Origin: Pseudomonas brassicacearum subsp. neoaurantiaca
GTDB taxonomy: Bacteria > Pseudomonadota > Gammaproteobacteria > Pseudomonadales > Pseudomonadaceae
Length of the DNA: 64,000 nucleotides
Reading direction: 5' to 3'
Assembly: GCF_013608025.1 (NCBI RefSeq)
Contig: NZ_VDLV01000031.1
Location: 208-64,207 of the forward strand
The position numbers were made by a program, and so were the translations under genes. This document shows, piece by piece, positions 24,833 through 32,596 of this stretch. Position 1 is the stretch's first letter; each line of letters opens with the position of its first letter. The notes beneath the pieces were generated by a model that was given only the letters and a program-made list of their open reading frames with translations, ran no database searches and was not told the origin of the DNA.

Positions 24833-25612
24833 ATGAAATTTGCCCCGCTTCTTGTTTCGTTGCTTCTCCTGGCCGGTTGCGCGAGCGGTCCCCAACTCGA
24901 CACCAGCCATCCTTCGGTCAACCACGACAGTCGAATCCAGTTCGTCGTGGTGCATTACACCTCGGCGTCCCTTGAACGCTCCCTTTCCCTGCTGACCCAT
25001 GGCGAAGTCAGTGCCCACTACCTGATCGGCGACGACAAGAACGCAACCATCTACAAGCTGGTGGACGAAAGCCGACGTGCCTGGCATGCCGGGGAAAGCG
25101 AATGGCAAGGCCGGACCTGGCTCAACTCCAGCTCCATCGGCATCGAAATCGTCAACCCGGGCTACATCGATACGCCCACCGGACGTCTCTGGTATCCCTA
25201 CAGCGAAGCTCAAGTCCAGTCCCTGATCGTCCTGCTCAAGGACATCACCCGGCGTAACGCGATAAACCCGGTGAACATCATTGGTCACAGCGACATCGCG
25301 CCTATGCGCAAACTGGACCCCGGGCCGTTGTTTCCCTGGAAACGCCTGGCCGAGGCCGGCTTGGGCGTATGGCCAGACGAGCGGGCAGTCGCTCGCCAGC
25401 AGGCCGCCTACGTGGATCAGCTTCCCAGCGCCAGTTGGTTCCAGGCGGAATTGGCGCGCCTTGGCTACCCCACGCCACGCACAGGTGAATGGGACGTGAC
25501 CACTCATCAAGTCCTGGCCGCGTTCCAGATGCGCTATCGACCGGCCCGGTTCGATGGTGAGCCTGACGCCCAAAGTGCGGCGATCCTGACGGTCCTCAAC
25601 CAGACAAAATAA
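24833..25612 (+). CDS. ampDh2: N-acetylmuramoyl-L-alanine amidase AmpDh2-like lipoprotein
   Basis: A 259-residue predicted outer-membrane lipoprotein (lipobox LLAGC near residue 15) that cleaves the amide bond between MurNAc and the peptide stem. The amidase_2 domain has zinc ligands in VVVHYTS (His), IGHSDIAP (His) and KLDPG (Asp), with the catalytic Glu in IGIEIVN. A C-terminal peptidoglycan-binding helical domain follows (about 185-255). Order after dgcH matches PA5485. An earlier ATG at 24818 is also possible; neither has a clear ribosome site. Confidence 0.9.
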   Translation: MKFAPLLVSLLLLAGCASGPQLDTSHPSVNHDSRIQFVVVHYTSASLERSLSLLTHGEVSAHYLIGDDKNATIYKLVDESRRAWHAGESEWQGRTWLNSSSIGIEIVNPGYIDTPTGRLWYPYSEAQVQSLIVLLKDITRRNAINPVNIIGHSDIAPMRKLDPGPLFPWKRLAEAGLGVWPDERAVARQQAAYVDQLPSASWFQAELARLGYPTPRTGEWDVTTHQVLAAFQMRYRPARFDGEPDAQSAAILTVLNQTK

Positions 25613-25687
25613 TGACGCCCGTCCGACTGCGCGGGCCGATTCCAAAACAGAAGCTATAACTCATTGGTAACTTTCGGATTACCAACG

Positions 25688-27301
25688 ATGACGGCTGCCC
25701 GAGAAACCCTGCAAAGCTGGCTCCATCGCCCTATTTTCCTGGCGATGGTCGCGGCTGCCCTGAGTACCGTGCTGTTGCTGGCGGGAAGCCTCTTCGTGGT
25801 GATGCAACAGATCCAGCAGCGCGAAAGCGACCAGATGAATGCCCAGGGCGAGCGTTTTCTGCAGCGCCTGGAACAGCTTTTCGGTCAACTGCGCGAAAGT
25901 CTCGATGACCTTCAGGCCCAACCTTTGCGAGGCTGTGACGACGACATGATCGCGACGTTGCAGCAGGTGAGTTTCAATTATCGCTTTGTCTATGAAGCCG
26001 CTTATATCGATAGCCACGGCGTGTGCTCCAATCGACCGCGCCAGAGCGGCTTGTCATTGGCCCGCCCGCCAGACCTGCTAGGGCCGGCCTATAGTTACTG
26101 GCTCAACACCACCACGGAACCCGACGAAAATCGTGCCGCCCTGATGTTGGGGCGCGGCAATTTCCGGGTTGCTACGTCTCGCGGCCACCTGACCGATGTC
26201 GTCGACCTGCCTCCGGGCAGCAGCCTGCTGGTGGTCCTGGATGAGGGCGAGCGGGCCATTCCGGTTCTCGGCACCGAGCAGCACTGGCCGCCGACCGAAC
26301 CGTGGCCGCCGAAAAGCCGGGACGCCTTGCAAGTGACCCAGACCCGGCTGATCTATCGGATGCCGACTGATAACCCGGAATATCAACTGGTGCTGATTGC
26401 GCCGCGCAACGGCCTTCGCATTCCCGCCAACGCCTGGTGGATGCTGCCGATCAGCTTGCTGCTGGGCCTTGGCATCGGCTTCCAGGTCTTTTTGCTGGCG
26501 CGTCAGCGCCAATCCATGGATGCCGAGCTGCACGGGGCCATCCGGCGCGGCGAGCTCCAGGTGCTTTATCAGCCGATTTTCGATCTGCGCAGCCGCAACT
26601 GCGTCGGCGCCGAAGCGCTGCTGCGCTGGCGACGGCCAGACGGTACGCTGACCAGCCCGGACCTGTTCATTCCCATGGCGGAGACCACCGGGCAGATTCG
26701 CCAGATCACCGACTTCGTCCTGCAGCGGCTGTTCGACCAGTTGGGCCAGTTGTTGCGCGCCAACCCACACCTGTACATCTCGGTGAACCTCGCGGCCTGC
26801 GATGTGATGGTCCCGCGCATCGGGGAAGTGATTGCCCGCCTGCTGGCGCGGCACCGTGTGTCGGCGCACCAGATTGCGTTCGAAGTCACCGAGCGTGGGT
26901 TGGTTGATGTGCTGGTGGCCCGGGACAACCTGCAATCGCTGCGTGACCTGGGGCATCAGGTCTTGATCGACGATTTTGGTACCGGGTATTGCAGCCTGGC
27001 GTATCTGCAAACGCTGCCGGTGGATTGCCTGAAGATCGACAAAGCCTTCATCGACGCCTTGGGCCATGATGCCGCCAGCAGTGGGGTGGCGCCGCACATC
27101 ATCCGCATGGCCCATGCGTTACAACTCAAGGTGATTGCCGAAGGCATCGAACATGAGGCCCAGGCGTCATACCTGAGCAGCGAGGGCGTGAAGTTCGGTC
27201 AGGGTTGGCTGTTCGCCCATGCGCTCAGTGCGGTGCAGCTCATCGAATTGATCACCCGCGGACGGCGCTTGCTCGGACGACGCCTGGATGACGAAGCGTG
27301 A
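25688..27301 (+). CDS. EAL c-di-GMP phosphodiesterase, CSS-like sensor
   Basis: A 537-residue inner-membrane enzyme: a membrane segment (about 15-42), a periplasmic domain to about 235 with two cysteines (C83 and C113), a second membrane segment (about 238-262) and an EAL domain. Catalytic residues look complete: EAL at 309, SVNLA, EVTE, DDFGTGY, LKIDKAF, AEGIE and FGQGW. The layout fits CSS-motif phosphodiesterases controlled by a periplasmic disulfide, although the motif here reads C-S-N. Start at ATG 25688; an upstream TTG is unlikely. Confidence 0.88.
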   Translation: MTAARETLQSWLHRPIFLAMVAAALSTVLLLAGSLFVVMQQIQQRESDQMNAQGERFLQRLEQLFGQLRESLDDLQAQPLRGCDDDMIATLQQVSFNYRFVYEAAYIDSHGVCSNRPRQSGLSLARPPDLLGPAYSYWLNTTTEPDENRAALMLGRGNFRVATSRGHLTDVVDLPPGSSLLVVLDEGERAIPVLGTEQHWPPTEPWPPKSRDALQVTQTRLIYRMPTDNPEYQLVLIAPRNGLRIPANAWWMLPISLLLGLGIGFQVFLLARQRQSMDAELHGAIRRGELQVLYQPIFDLRSRNCVGAEALLRWRRPDGTLTSPDLFIPMAETTGQIRQITDFVLQRLFDQLGQLLRANPHLYISVNLAACDVMVPRIGEVIARLLARHRVSAHQIAFEVTERGLVDVLVARDNLQSLRDLGHQVLIDDFGTGYCSLAYLQTLPVDCLKIDKAFIDALGHDAASSGVAPHIIRMAHALQLKVIAEGIEHEAQASYLSSEGVKFGQGWLFAHALSAVQLIELITRGRRLLGRRLDDEA

Positions 27302-27308
27302 GGCGGTT

Positions 27309-29099
27309 TCAGACCGTCAGGGCCATATAAAACTGGGTGCCCTGCCCTGGCCTGGAATACACGCCCATGCGTCCACCGTGGAGCTGGACGATCTCCTTGC
27401 ACAACGCCAGGCCGAGCCCTGCGCCGCCCTTTTTGCGTCCGACCTGAACGAAAGGTTCGAAGATCCGGCCCTGCTGGCCGTAAGCGATACCCTCGCCATT
27501 GTCTTCAACGCTGATAATCACTCGTTCGCCGTGGCGTCGGGCTTGTAGACGGATCTGGCCGTCATCGTTGGTATGGCGCATCGCATTGTCGATCAAGTTA
27601 TCCAGGACCCGGTCCAACTGCGCGGCGTCGGCATGCAGGCGCGGCAACGGTCCCTGGATCTCCACCAGCAGCTCGATACCCTTCGCTTCGGCCTGCTCGG
27701 CAAACCGCAGGCGGGCCGCGTCCAGCATGTCCTCGATGGAGCAAGGCGCCAGGGTGAGTTTCTGCAAGCCGTTCTGATAGCGGGAAAAGTTGAGCAGGTC
27801 ATTGATGAGCTGCATCAGGCGCTGCATTTCTTCATTGACCGTATTGAGCAGATCCGCCTCGCGGGAATCCTCAGGGAAACGCACCCGTTCTTGCAGCAGC
27901 CCGAACGCCATATGCATGCCTGTCACCGGTGTGCGCAGTTCATGGGATGCCCGCAATACGAACTCACTGCGTACCCGCTCGAAGGCGCGCTGTTCGGTGA
28001 CGTCGTGCAATACCATCACTGCCCCGAGAATCTGCCCCTGGGTATGGATGACCGGCGTCAGGCTGTAAGTCAGCACGCGGGATTCGCCGTCCACCTCGAT
28101 GCTCAGGTCATCTGGCGCGCGTTCTTGCGAGCCCCCGCGCAGCACCACTTGCAGCTCGTCATCCAGTTCGATACGCCCAAGCGCCTCGCCCAATCCTTGG
28201 CCCAGGCGTTCCTGGTCCCAGCCCAGTTGCCGTTGGGCCACCGGGTTGAGGTGCTCCAGCCGGCCCTGGCGGTCGATCATCAGCAAGCCGTCGTCGATGC
28301 TGTCGAGCACCGCTTGCAGGCGTTGCTGGCCGGCGAGCAGTTCATCGACATTGGTGGCCTGATGTTCGCGCAGCGCTTGGGCCATGATGCCGAAACGACG
28401 CGTCAGCAGGTTCAGTTCCGCCGCCGAGGAAATGGGCAGGGTCACCTCGAAGTTGCCTTGGCCTATATCGTCTGCCGCAGCCGCCAAGGCCTCGATCGGC
28501 GTGCCGAAACGCCTGGCGATGCCGTGGGCGGTCACGAACCCGATGATCAATACCGCCAGGCCCACCAGGCCCAGCAAGCTGGCAATCAGAAGAGCCCGTT
28601 CGCGGGCGCGGTCCTGTGTATCGCTGATTTTATTGAGGGCGTGTCGATAGCCATCGATCAAGCCGCCGCGCAGCACGTTGAATTTTTCGGTGAGGTCCTG
28701 AATGTTGGCCAGTGGCGTCGGTTGTTGGCGAGACGCGTCGAAAGCCTGGATAAAACTGATGTAATCGGCTTTGGCGTGGCTGAAGCGGGCGGCTGAATCG
28801 TCCAGTTCCCGCTCATGGGCAATGCCTTCATCCAACAATTCGAAATATTGCCGTTTGGATTCTTCCAGTGCCGCCAGATCAGGCTTCTCGTCGAGCATGA
28901 TCATCAATTGATCGCCCAGCGTCTGGCGCAACTTGAGGCCCAGGTCGAGCAGGATAAAGTTGTCGCGCACGGACTTTTCCTGGGTATTGGCCATCTGCAT
29001 GACGCTGACGAGGCCCAGCACTAGCCCCAGCAGCGCCACGGTGATCAGTGCCGAAATACTCAGGAACAGCCGTGTGCGCAGCTTCATCGCCAGTTTCAT
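27309..29099 (-). CDS. kinB: sensor histidine kinase KinB
   Basis: A 596-residue membrane histidine kinase paired with AlgB. Membrane helices at about 11-36 and 168-192 flank a helical periplasmic sensor; then HAMP (193-250), a PAS domain (about 255-370), the dimerisation helix with phospho-acceptor H386 in ASHELRTPV, and the ATPase domain with DNLIDNAMRH, VEDNGEGI and GAGLGLALC. In P. aeruginosa KinB also acts as a phosphatase of AlgB and restrains alginate production and virulence genes. It follows algB by 10 bp. The chosen start allows MKLAMKLRTR; M5 is an alternative. Confidence 0.95.
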   Translation of the reverse strand: MKLAMKLRTRLFLSISALITVALLGLVLGLVSVMQMANTQEKSVRDNFILLDLGLKLRQTLGDQLMIMLDEKPDLAALEESKRQYFELLDEGIAHERELDDSAARFSHAKADYISFIQAFDASRQQPTPLANIQDLTEKFNVLRGGLIDGYRHALNKISDTQDRARERALLIASLLGLVGLAVLIIGFVTAHGIARRFGTPIEALAAAADDIGQGNFEVTLPISSAAELNLLTRRFGIMAQALREHQATNVDELLAGQQRLQAVLDSIDDGLLMIDRQGRLEHLNPVAQRQLGWDQERLGQGLGEALGRIELDDELQVVLRGGSQERAPDDLSIEVDGESRVLTYSLTPVIHTQGQILGAVMVLHDVTEQRAFERVRSEFVLRASHELRTPVTGMHMAFGLLQERVRFPEDSREADLLNTVNEEMQRLMQLINDLLNFSRYQNGLQKLTLAPCSIEDMLDAARLRFAEQAEAKGIELLVEIQGPLPRLHADAAQLDRVLDNLIDNAMRHTNDDGQIRLQARRHGERVIISVEDNGEGIAYGQQGRIFEPFVQVGRKKGGAGLGLALCKEIVQLHGGRMGVYSRPGQGTQFYMALTV

Positions 29100-29109
29100 A
29101 AGGTGGCGC

Positions 29110-30456
29110 TCACAGGTTGTATTGCTTGCGTTTGCGGTACAGCGTGGACGCGTCGATGCCCAGGGTCTTTGCCGCTTGGTCGAGGGTATCGGCGGTGGCC
29201 AACACCGCGCCGATGTGAGCCTTTTCCAGTTCGTCGAGGCTCAGCGCGGCGCCGATTCGCGGGGCATTGTTGACCGGTTGCTCGGCCATGCCCAGATGGC
29301 TGATTTCGACTTTTTCCTGCGGGCAAATGATGCTGGCCCGCTCGACCACGTTGCGCAGTTCGCGAATGTTGCCCGGCCAGCGATAACCCAGCAGAGCCTC
29401 CCGCGCTTCATCGCTGAAGCCCCGCGCTGGGCGGGCGTATTCCTTGACGAAGCGCGCCAGGAAGCGATCAGCGAGGGTCAGGATGTCCTCGGCGCGCTCG
29501 CGCAATGGCGGCAAGTGCAGGGTAATGACGTTCAGGCGATACAGCAGGTCTTCACGAAAACGTCCATCGCGCACCATGTCTTCAAGGTTGAGATTGGTGG
29601 CGGCGAGAATCCGTACGTCAGCACGTCGGGTAACCGGGTCGCCGACCCTTTCATACTCTTTGTCTTGAATGAAACGAAGCAACTTTGGTTGTAATGCGAG
29701 GGGAAAATCGCCGATTTCGTCAAGAAACAACGTACCGCCATCGGCCTGGTTAACCCGCCCCAATGTGCTCTCGCTGGCCCCGGTAAACGCACCGCGGCTG
29801 TGGCCGAACAACTCGCTTTCCATCAGCTCGGTAGTCAGCGACGGGCAATTGATGGTGACGCAGGATTTCTTCGCCCGCTTGCTCCAGCCATGGATGGCTC
29901 GCGCCAGCTCACCCTTACCGGTGCCGGATTCGCCAAGGATAAGAATGTTGGCATCGGTGCTGGCGACCTGGCGGGCGGTTTCAAGCACGACTTTCATGGC
30001 CGGGCTGTGGGAGTCGAGGCCGTCCTTTGGCTTGCGTATCTCCCCTTCCAACGCCTCGAGCCTGGCGGATAACTGACGTACCTCCAATTGCTTGGCCGTC
30101 GCCAGGCGCAGTTGATCCGGGCTGCAAGGCTTGACCAGGTAATCGGCGGCCCCGGCCTGGATCGCATCGACAGCCGTGTCCACGGCGGAATGGGCCGTGA
30201 CGATGACGACCCGCATCCACGGTGCCTGGATCCGCATTTGCGCCAGTACATCGAGACCATTGTCCTCGCCCAGTCGCAGGTCGAGAAAACACAGGTCGAA
30301 CACCTGGCGTTGCAACAGGGCTTCGGCCTGGGCGGCGCTGTTGGCGGTGGCAACGGAATAGCCTTCGTCTTCAAGGCAATAACGGAAGGTACGCAGGATG
30401 GCGGACTCGTCGTCCACCAGCAGAATGCGGCCTTGATGCTCAGTGGCGGATTCCAT
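29110..30456 (-). CDS. algB: response regulator AlgB (NtrC family)
   Basis: A 448-residue regulator: receiver domain (1 to about 120, phospho-acceptor D59 in FLDLRLG), AAA+ domain with Walker A GESGTGKGE (about 175-183), sigma-54 loop GAFTGA (222-227) and Walker B FLDEIGDF, and a C-terminal helix-turn-helix (AAKTLGIDASTLYRKRK). It activates alginate genes and quorum-controlled traits in P. aeruginosa. ATG 30456 was chosen; upstream codons to 30510 lack family similarity. Confidence 0.95.
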   Translation of the reverse strand: MESATEHQGRILLVDDESAILRTFRYCLEDEGYSVATANSAAQAEALLQRQVFDLCFLDLRLGEDNGLDVLAQMRIQAPWMRVVIVTAHSAVDTAVDAIQAGAADYLVKPCSPDQLRLATAKQLEVRQLSARLEALEGEIRKPKDGLDSHSPAMKVVLETARQVASTDANILILGESGTGKGELARAIHGWSKRAKKSCVTINCPSLTTELMESELFGHSRGAFTGASESTLGRVNQADGGTLFLDEIGDFPLALQPKLLRFIQDKEYERVGDPVTRRADVRILAATNLNLEDMVRDGRFREDLLYRLNVITLHLPPLRERAEDILTLADRFLARFVKEYARPARGFSDEAREALLGYRWPGNIRELRNVVERASIICPQEKVEISHLGMAEQPVNNAPRIGAALSLDELEKAHIGAVLATADTLDQAAKTLGIDASTLYRKRKQYNL

Positions 30457-30892
30457 TTTTCCTACGCTCCTTAATGAATGATGATGATTAGTGTCAGAAA
30501 AATCGGGCAAGTTGCATGGTCCATTCTGGTCGAATATTACTCACCGAACAGGCTTCTGTGGACCTTTGGCGTCTAAAAGGCTGATTTTCATCTTCTTTTC
30601 CTCCCTTCCCGCAGCCTTCGGTTCGGTTCGCTCTTTCCGACATCCGTTTCCCACCTTCAATTCAAAAAAAGAATCTAGCGCTTCGCTTTCTGCGATTCGT
30701 GCATAACGCACGACTCCGCTCGGGGCCATCGTGCAGGATGCGCCCCGGACGCTTTTTGCAGACTGAATAACTTATTGATTTTAAAGACTTTTTAACTGGT
30801 TATGGTTCTGGCATGCGGACTGCAATATCCAGATCAACACGGCGTTAAAGCGCCTCAACCAGATCACCGCAAGGGTGGGGAGGAATTCCAGG
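30457..30892. other. divergent regulatory region algB / small-protein operon
   Basis: About 430 bp between algB and the plus-strand operon. It carries a probable sigma-54 promoter (30809-30824) for the rightward genes and an AT-rich stretch just before it. An open minus-strand frame at 30541-30729 (62 codons) shows no family similarity that I recognise. Confidence 0.5.
30809..30824 (+). promoter_or_regulatory. candidate sigma-54 promoter
   Basis: TGGCATGCGGACTGCA: the GG at 30810-30811 and GC at 30822-30823 are separated by exactly ten bases, the rigid spacing of sigma-54 -24/-12 promoters. It lies about 70 bp before the next start codon. The -24 element differs from the TGGCAC consensus by one base. 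Confidence 0.55.
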
Positions 30893-31180
30893 ATGAATCG
30901 TCAACGTGCCGCCCAATTTCGCATCACCGCCCTGTCCATCCAACAAGGGCTGTGGGCTGTCGTCGCACTGCTGATCACGCTGATGGCGGGCCAGCAACTG
31001 ATGTTGTGGCATGAAAGCCAACAGCCGGAAGCGCCACTGGTATCGATTCAACGAGCTCCCCAAACGCATTTCAGCGCGGCCGGCAGTGTCGCGGAGGCGT
31101 CCGCCTCGATGCGAATCATGGAGGTCGACCAAACGCAGCCTCTTTCCGACATGCCTCGTGAGGAGCGCTGGGTGTTCTAA
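30893..31180 (+). CDS. small single-span membrane protein, unknown
   Basis: A 95-residue protein with one membrane helix (about residues 18-40) and a hydrophilic, probably periplasmic tail. I do not recognise a family. It opens a tight set with the DUF1328 gene and the Ivy gene downstream, and a GGGGAGG ribosome site precedes ATG 30893. The set lies behind a candidate sigma-54 promoter beside algB. A gene of this kind is found beside algB in P. aeruginosa as well (PA5482 by memory). Confidence 0.6.
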   Translation: MNRQRAAQFRITALSIQQGLWAVVALLITLMAGQQLMLWHESQQPEAPLVSIQRAPQTHFSAAGSVAEASASMRIMEVDQTQPLSDMPREERWVF

Positions 31181-31261
31181 ACCCGATGGACCGGTCGTCC
31201 GTCGTGCTGGAACCATCATCGCTACACCCCAACTAAGTAGAAAAGCGTAAGGAGAATCATC

Positions 31262-31426
31262 ATGTTGAGCTGGGCAATTACCTTCCTGATCATTGCCATC
31301 ATCGCCGCGGTACTGGGCTTCGGTGGTATCGCAGGCACCGCCACGGGCATCGCCAAGATTCTCTTTGTCGTGTTCCTGGTGATGTTCATCGCTTCGTTCT
31401 TCTTTGGTCGTCGCGGCCGAGGCTGA
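31262..31426 (+). CDS. DUF1328 (UPF0391) small membrane protein
   Basis: A 54-residue protein, MLSWAITFLIIAIIAAVLGF at the start, with two membrane helices separated by a Gly-rich turn (GGIAGTATGIAK) and ending FFGRRGRG. This is the DUF1328/YtjA family, frequent among stress-induced membrane peptides, with no proven function. A clear AAGGAG ribosome site lies just upstream, and its stop is two bases before the Ivy start. Too short to be caught by usual length cut-offs. Confidence 0.88.
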   Translation: MLSWAITFLIIAIIAAVLGFGGIAGTATGIAKILFVVFLVMFIASFFFGRRGRG

Positions 31427-31428
31427 CA

Positions 31429-31893
31429 ATGAACGCGTCATTAAAAGGACTGGCCGCCGCCCTGCTGTTGGGCGGCAGTGCCATGGCATTGGCTGCCAAT
31501 GACGGCCAGATGCGGGCCAATCAACTGCTTCAGGCTGACCCGCAGTACCGCCAGACCTGGCAGCAAGTGGTCAAAAAGGAAGAGCGTCTGCCGGAATGGG
31601 TGATGAACCTGACGGGCGATGCCGAACAGATGAATGCCGTCGAAGAGGATGGCGACAAATATCTGGTAGGACCACTGTGCGAAATCCAGGCAACTTGCAG
31701 GAGCAAACGCCTGTTCGTGGCTTTCAGTTTCGACAAAGACGAGGCCTATGCCTTGTTGGTCGAAGTGCCCGCAGGGCTGCCGGCAGACAAGTCGCCAACC
31801 CGTCATGCGGACTATCGCTTCCTCGGTGATCCCGACGAAGGTATGCAAGAACTGTTAATGGAACAGCTGAAAAAAGATCCGAATTGGTACTGA
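31429..31893 (+). CDS. ivy: Ivy-family C-type lysozyme inhibitor
   Basis: A 154-residue periplasmic protein with a signal peptide (to about residue 22) and the Ivy fold signature: EWV near residue 56, then a Cys-bounded inhibitory loop. In E. coli the loop is CKPHDC and its His enters the lysozyme active site. Here it is C84-EIQAT-C90, one residue longer and without His, so inhibition of C-type lysozyme may be weak or directed elsewhere. Conserved RLFVAFSFD and YRFLGDPD segments follow. It is the last gene of the small-protein operon. Confidence 0.8.
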   Translation: MNASLKGLAAALLLGGSAMALAANDGQMRANQLLQADPQYRQTWQQVVKKEERLPEWVMNLTGDAEQMNAVEEDGDKYLVGPLCEIQATCRSKRLFVAFSFDKDEAYALLVEVPAGLPADKSPTRHADYRFLGDPDEGMQELLMEQLKKDPNWY

Positions 31894-31902
31894 GACTTGA
31901 GA

Positions 31903-32142
31903 ACGGGAAAGGCAGCCCTGCTTTTCCCTCTGCGAGGCCCGAGGAGGGCCGAAGCATGACCAGGGGGCTGGGACGCTCTGACCAGAAAGGGTCGGAGTGA
32001 CCTACGGGCACAAGGGGTGCCTGCGAAAGGGCCGGGTCAGGAAAAAGCTGCGACGCAAGTTCGCAAAGTCTTGATGGCTTGGCGAACTTGCGGAGAGCTT
32101 TAAGCGGCTGACGCTCGCGCTAGAGCGGCCGGTAGTTTTTTT
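31903..32142 (+). ncRNA. candidate structured RNA or 3' UTR after ivy
   Basis: A dense run of stems on the plus strand: GGGAAAGGCAG/CTGCTTTTCCC (31905-31928, one G-U pair), GGCCC/GGGCC (31936-31950), CTCTGACC/GGTCGGAG (about 31974-31998), and a long stem CGCAAGTTCGC/GCGAACTTGCG (32054-32092) with outer AAAGCT/AGCTTT, followed by a terminator hairpin and T-run ending at 32142. It could be an independent small RNA or the structured 3' end of the ivy transcript. No promoter was identified. Confidence 0.35.
32105..32142 (+). terminator. terminator closing the structured region
   Basis: Nested stems CGGC/GCCG and CGCTC/GAGCG followed by GTAG and seven T residues. Confidence 0.7.
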
Positions 32143-32393
32143 CGGCAGAACCCGCCAGACGCTGCGGCATATTGTCCTGTTGGACGAATGTCACTGTCCC
32201 AACGCCGACCGTATATCGGAGAATGCGCCCGCCATTTTCCCTCCCGAGTGGACCCCAACGCCCGATCCTTTCATCGATGCCCCAGCAATCAATGCAACGC
32301 CCGGCTACGCTGAAATGGCCGGCTGACGGCGTTTATGCCTGCTGAAGTGGCGCTTTCGAACCGATTGGGACGCACGTTTCACTTGGGAAATCT

Positions 32394-32410
32394 CATGCCG
32401 ATTCGGCATG
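32394..32410. promoter_or_regulatory. 17-bp perfect palindrome upstream of gltP
   Basis: CATGCCGATTCGGCATG: 8-bp arms around one central base, 187 bp upstream of the gltP start. Its symmetry suits a dimeric regulator site. No regulator is known to me for it. Confidence 0.4.
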
Positions 32411-32596
32411 GGGTAGGCGGTTACGGCATTAGACGATCCCCCCTCGCGTGGCAATAGTTGCGCCTTTTTTCGCCTGCCAGTGAGCCGTCGTGGGCGCTCG
32501 GGTGACGTTATACGGGGGCAGCAGCACGACTTCGCATCGCCATTTGGCCATCCGTTGACGCTGCTGCCCGAGTCCAACTGAAGTAAGGGTAATGAT

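Larger units (their letters stand above)
31894..32596. other. 700-bp gap with structured region and gltP promoter
   Basis: The first 250 bases hold a series of hairpins ending in a terminator (listed separately). The rest, to gltP, holds the 17-bp palindrome at 32394-32410 and otherwise no gene. Confidence 0.6.

Noticed and set aside
30541..30729. Minus-strand 62-codon frame in the algB upstream region
   Set aside because: No recognisable family, no clear ribosome site, and its composition is polar and irregular. It overlaps the promoter region.
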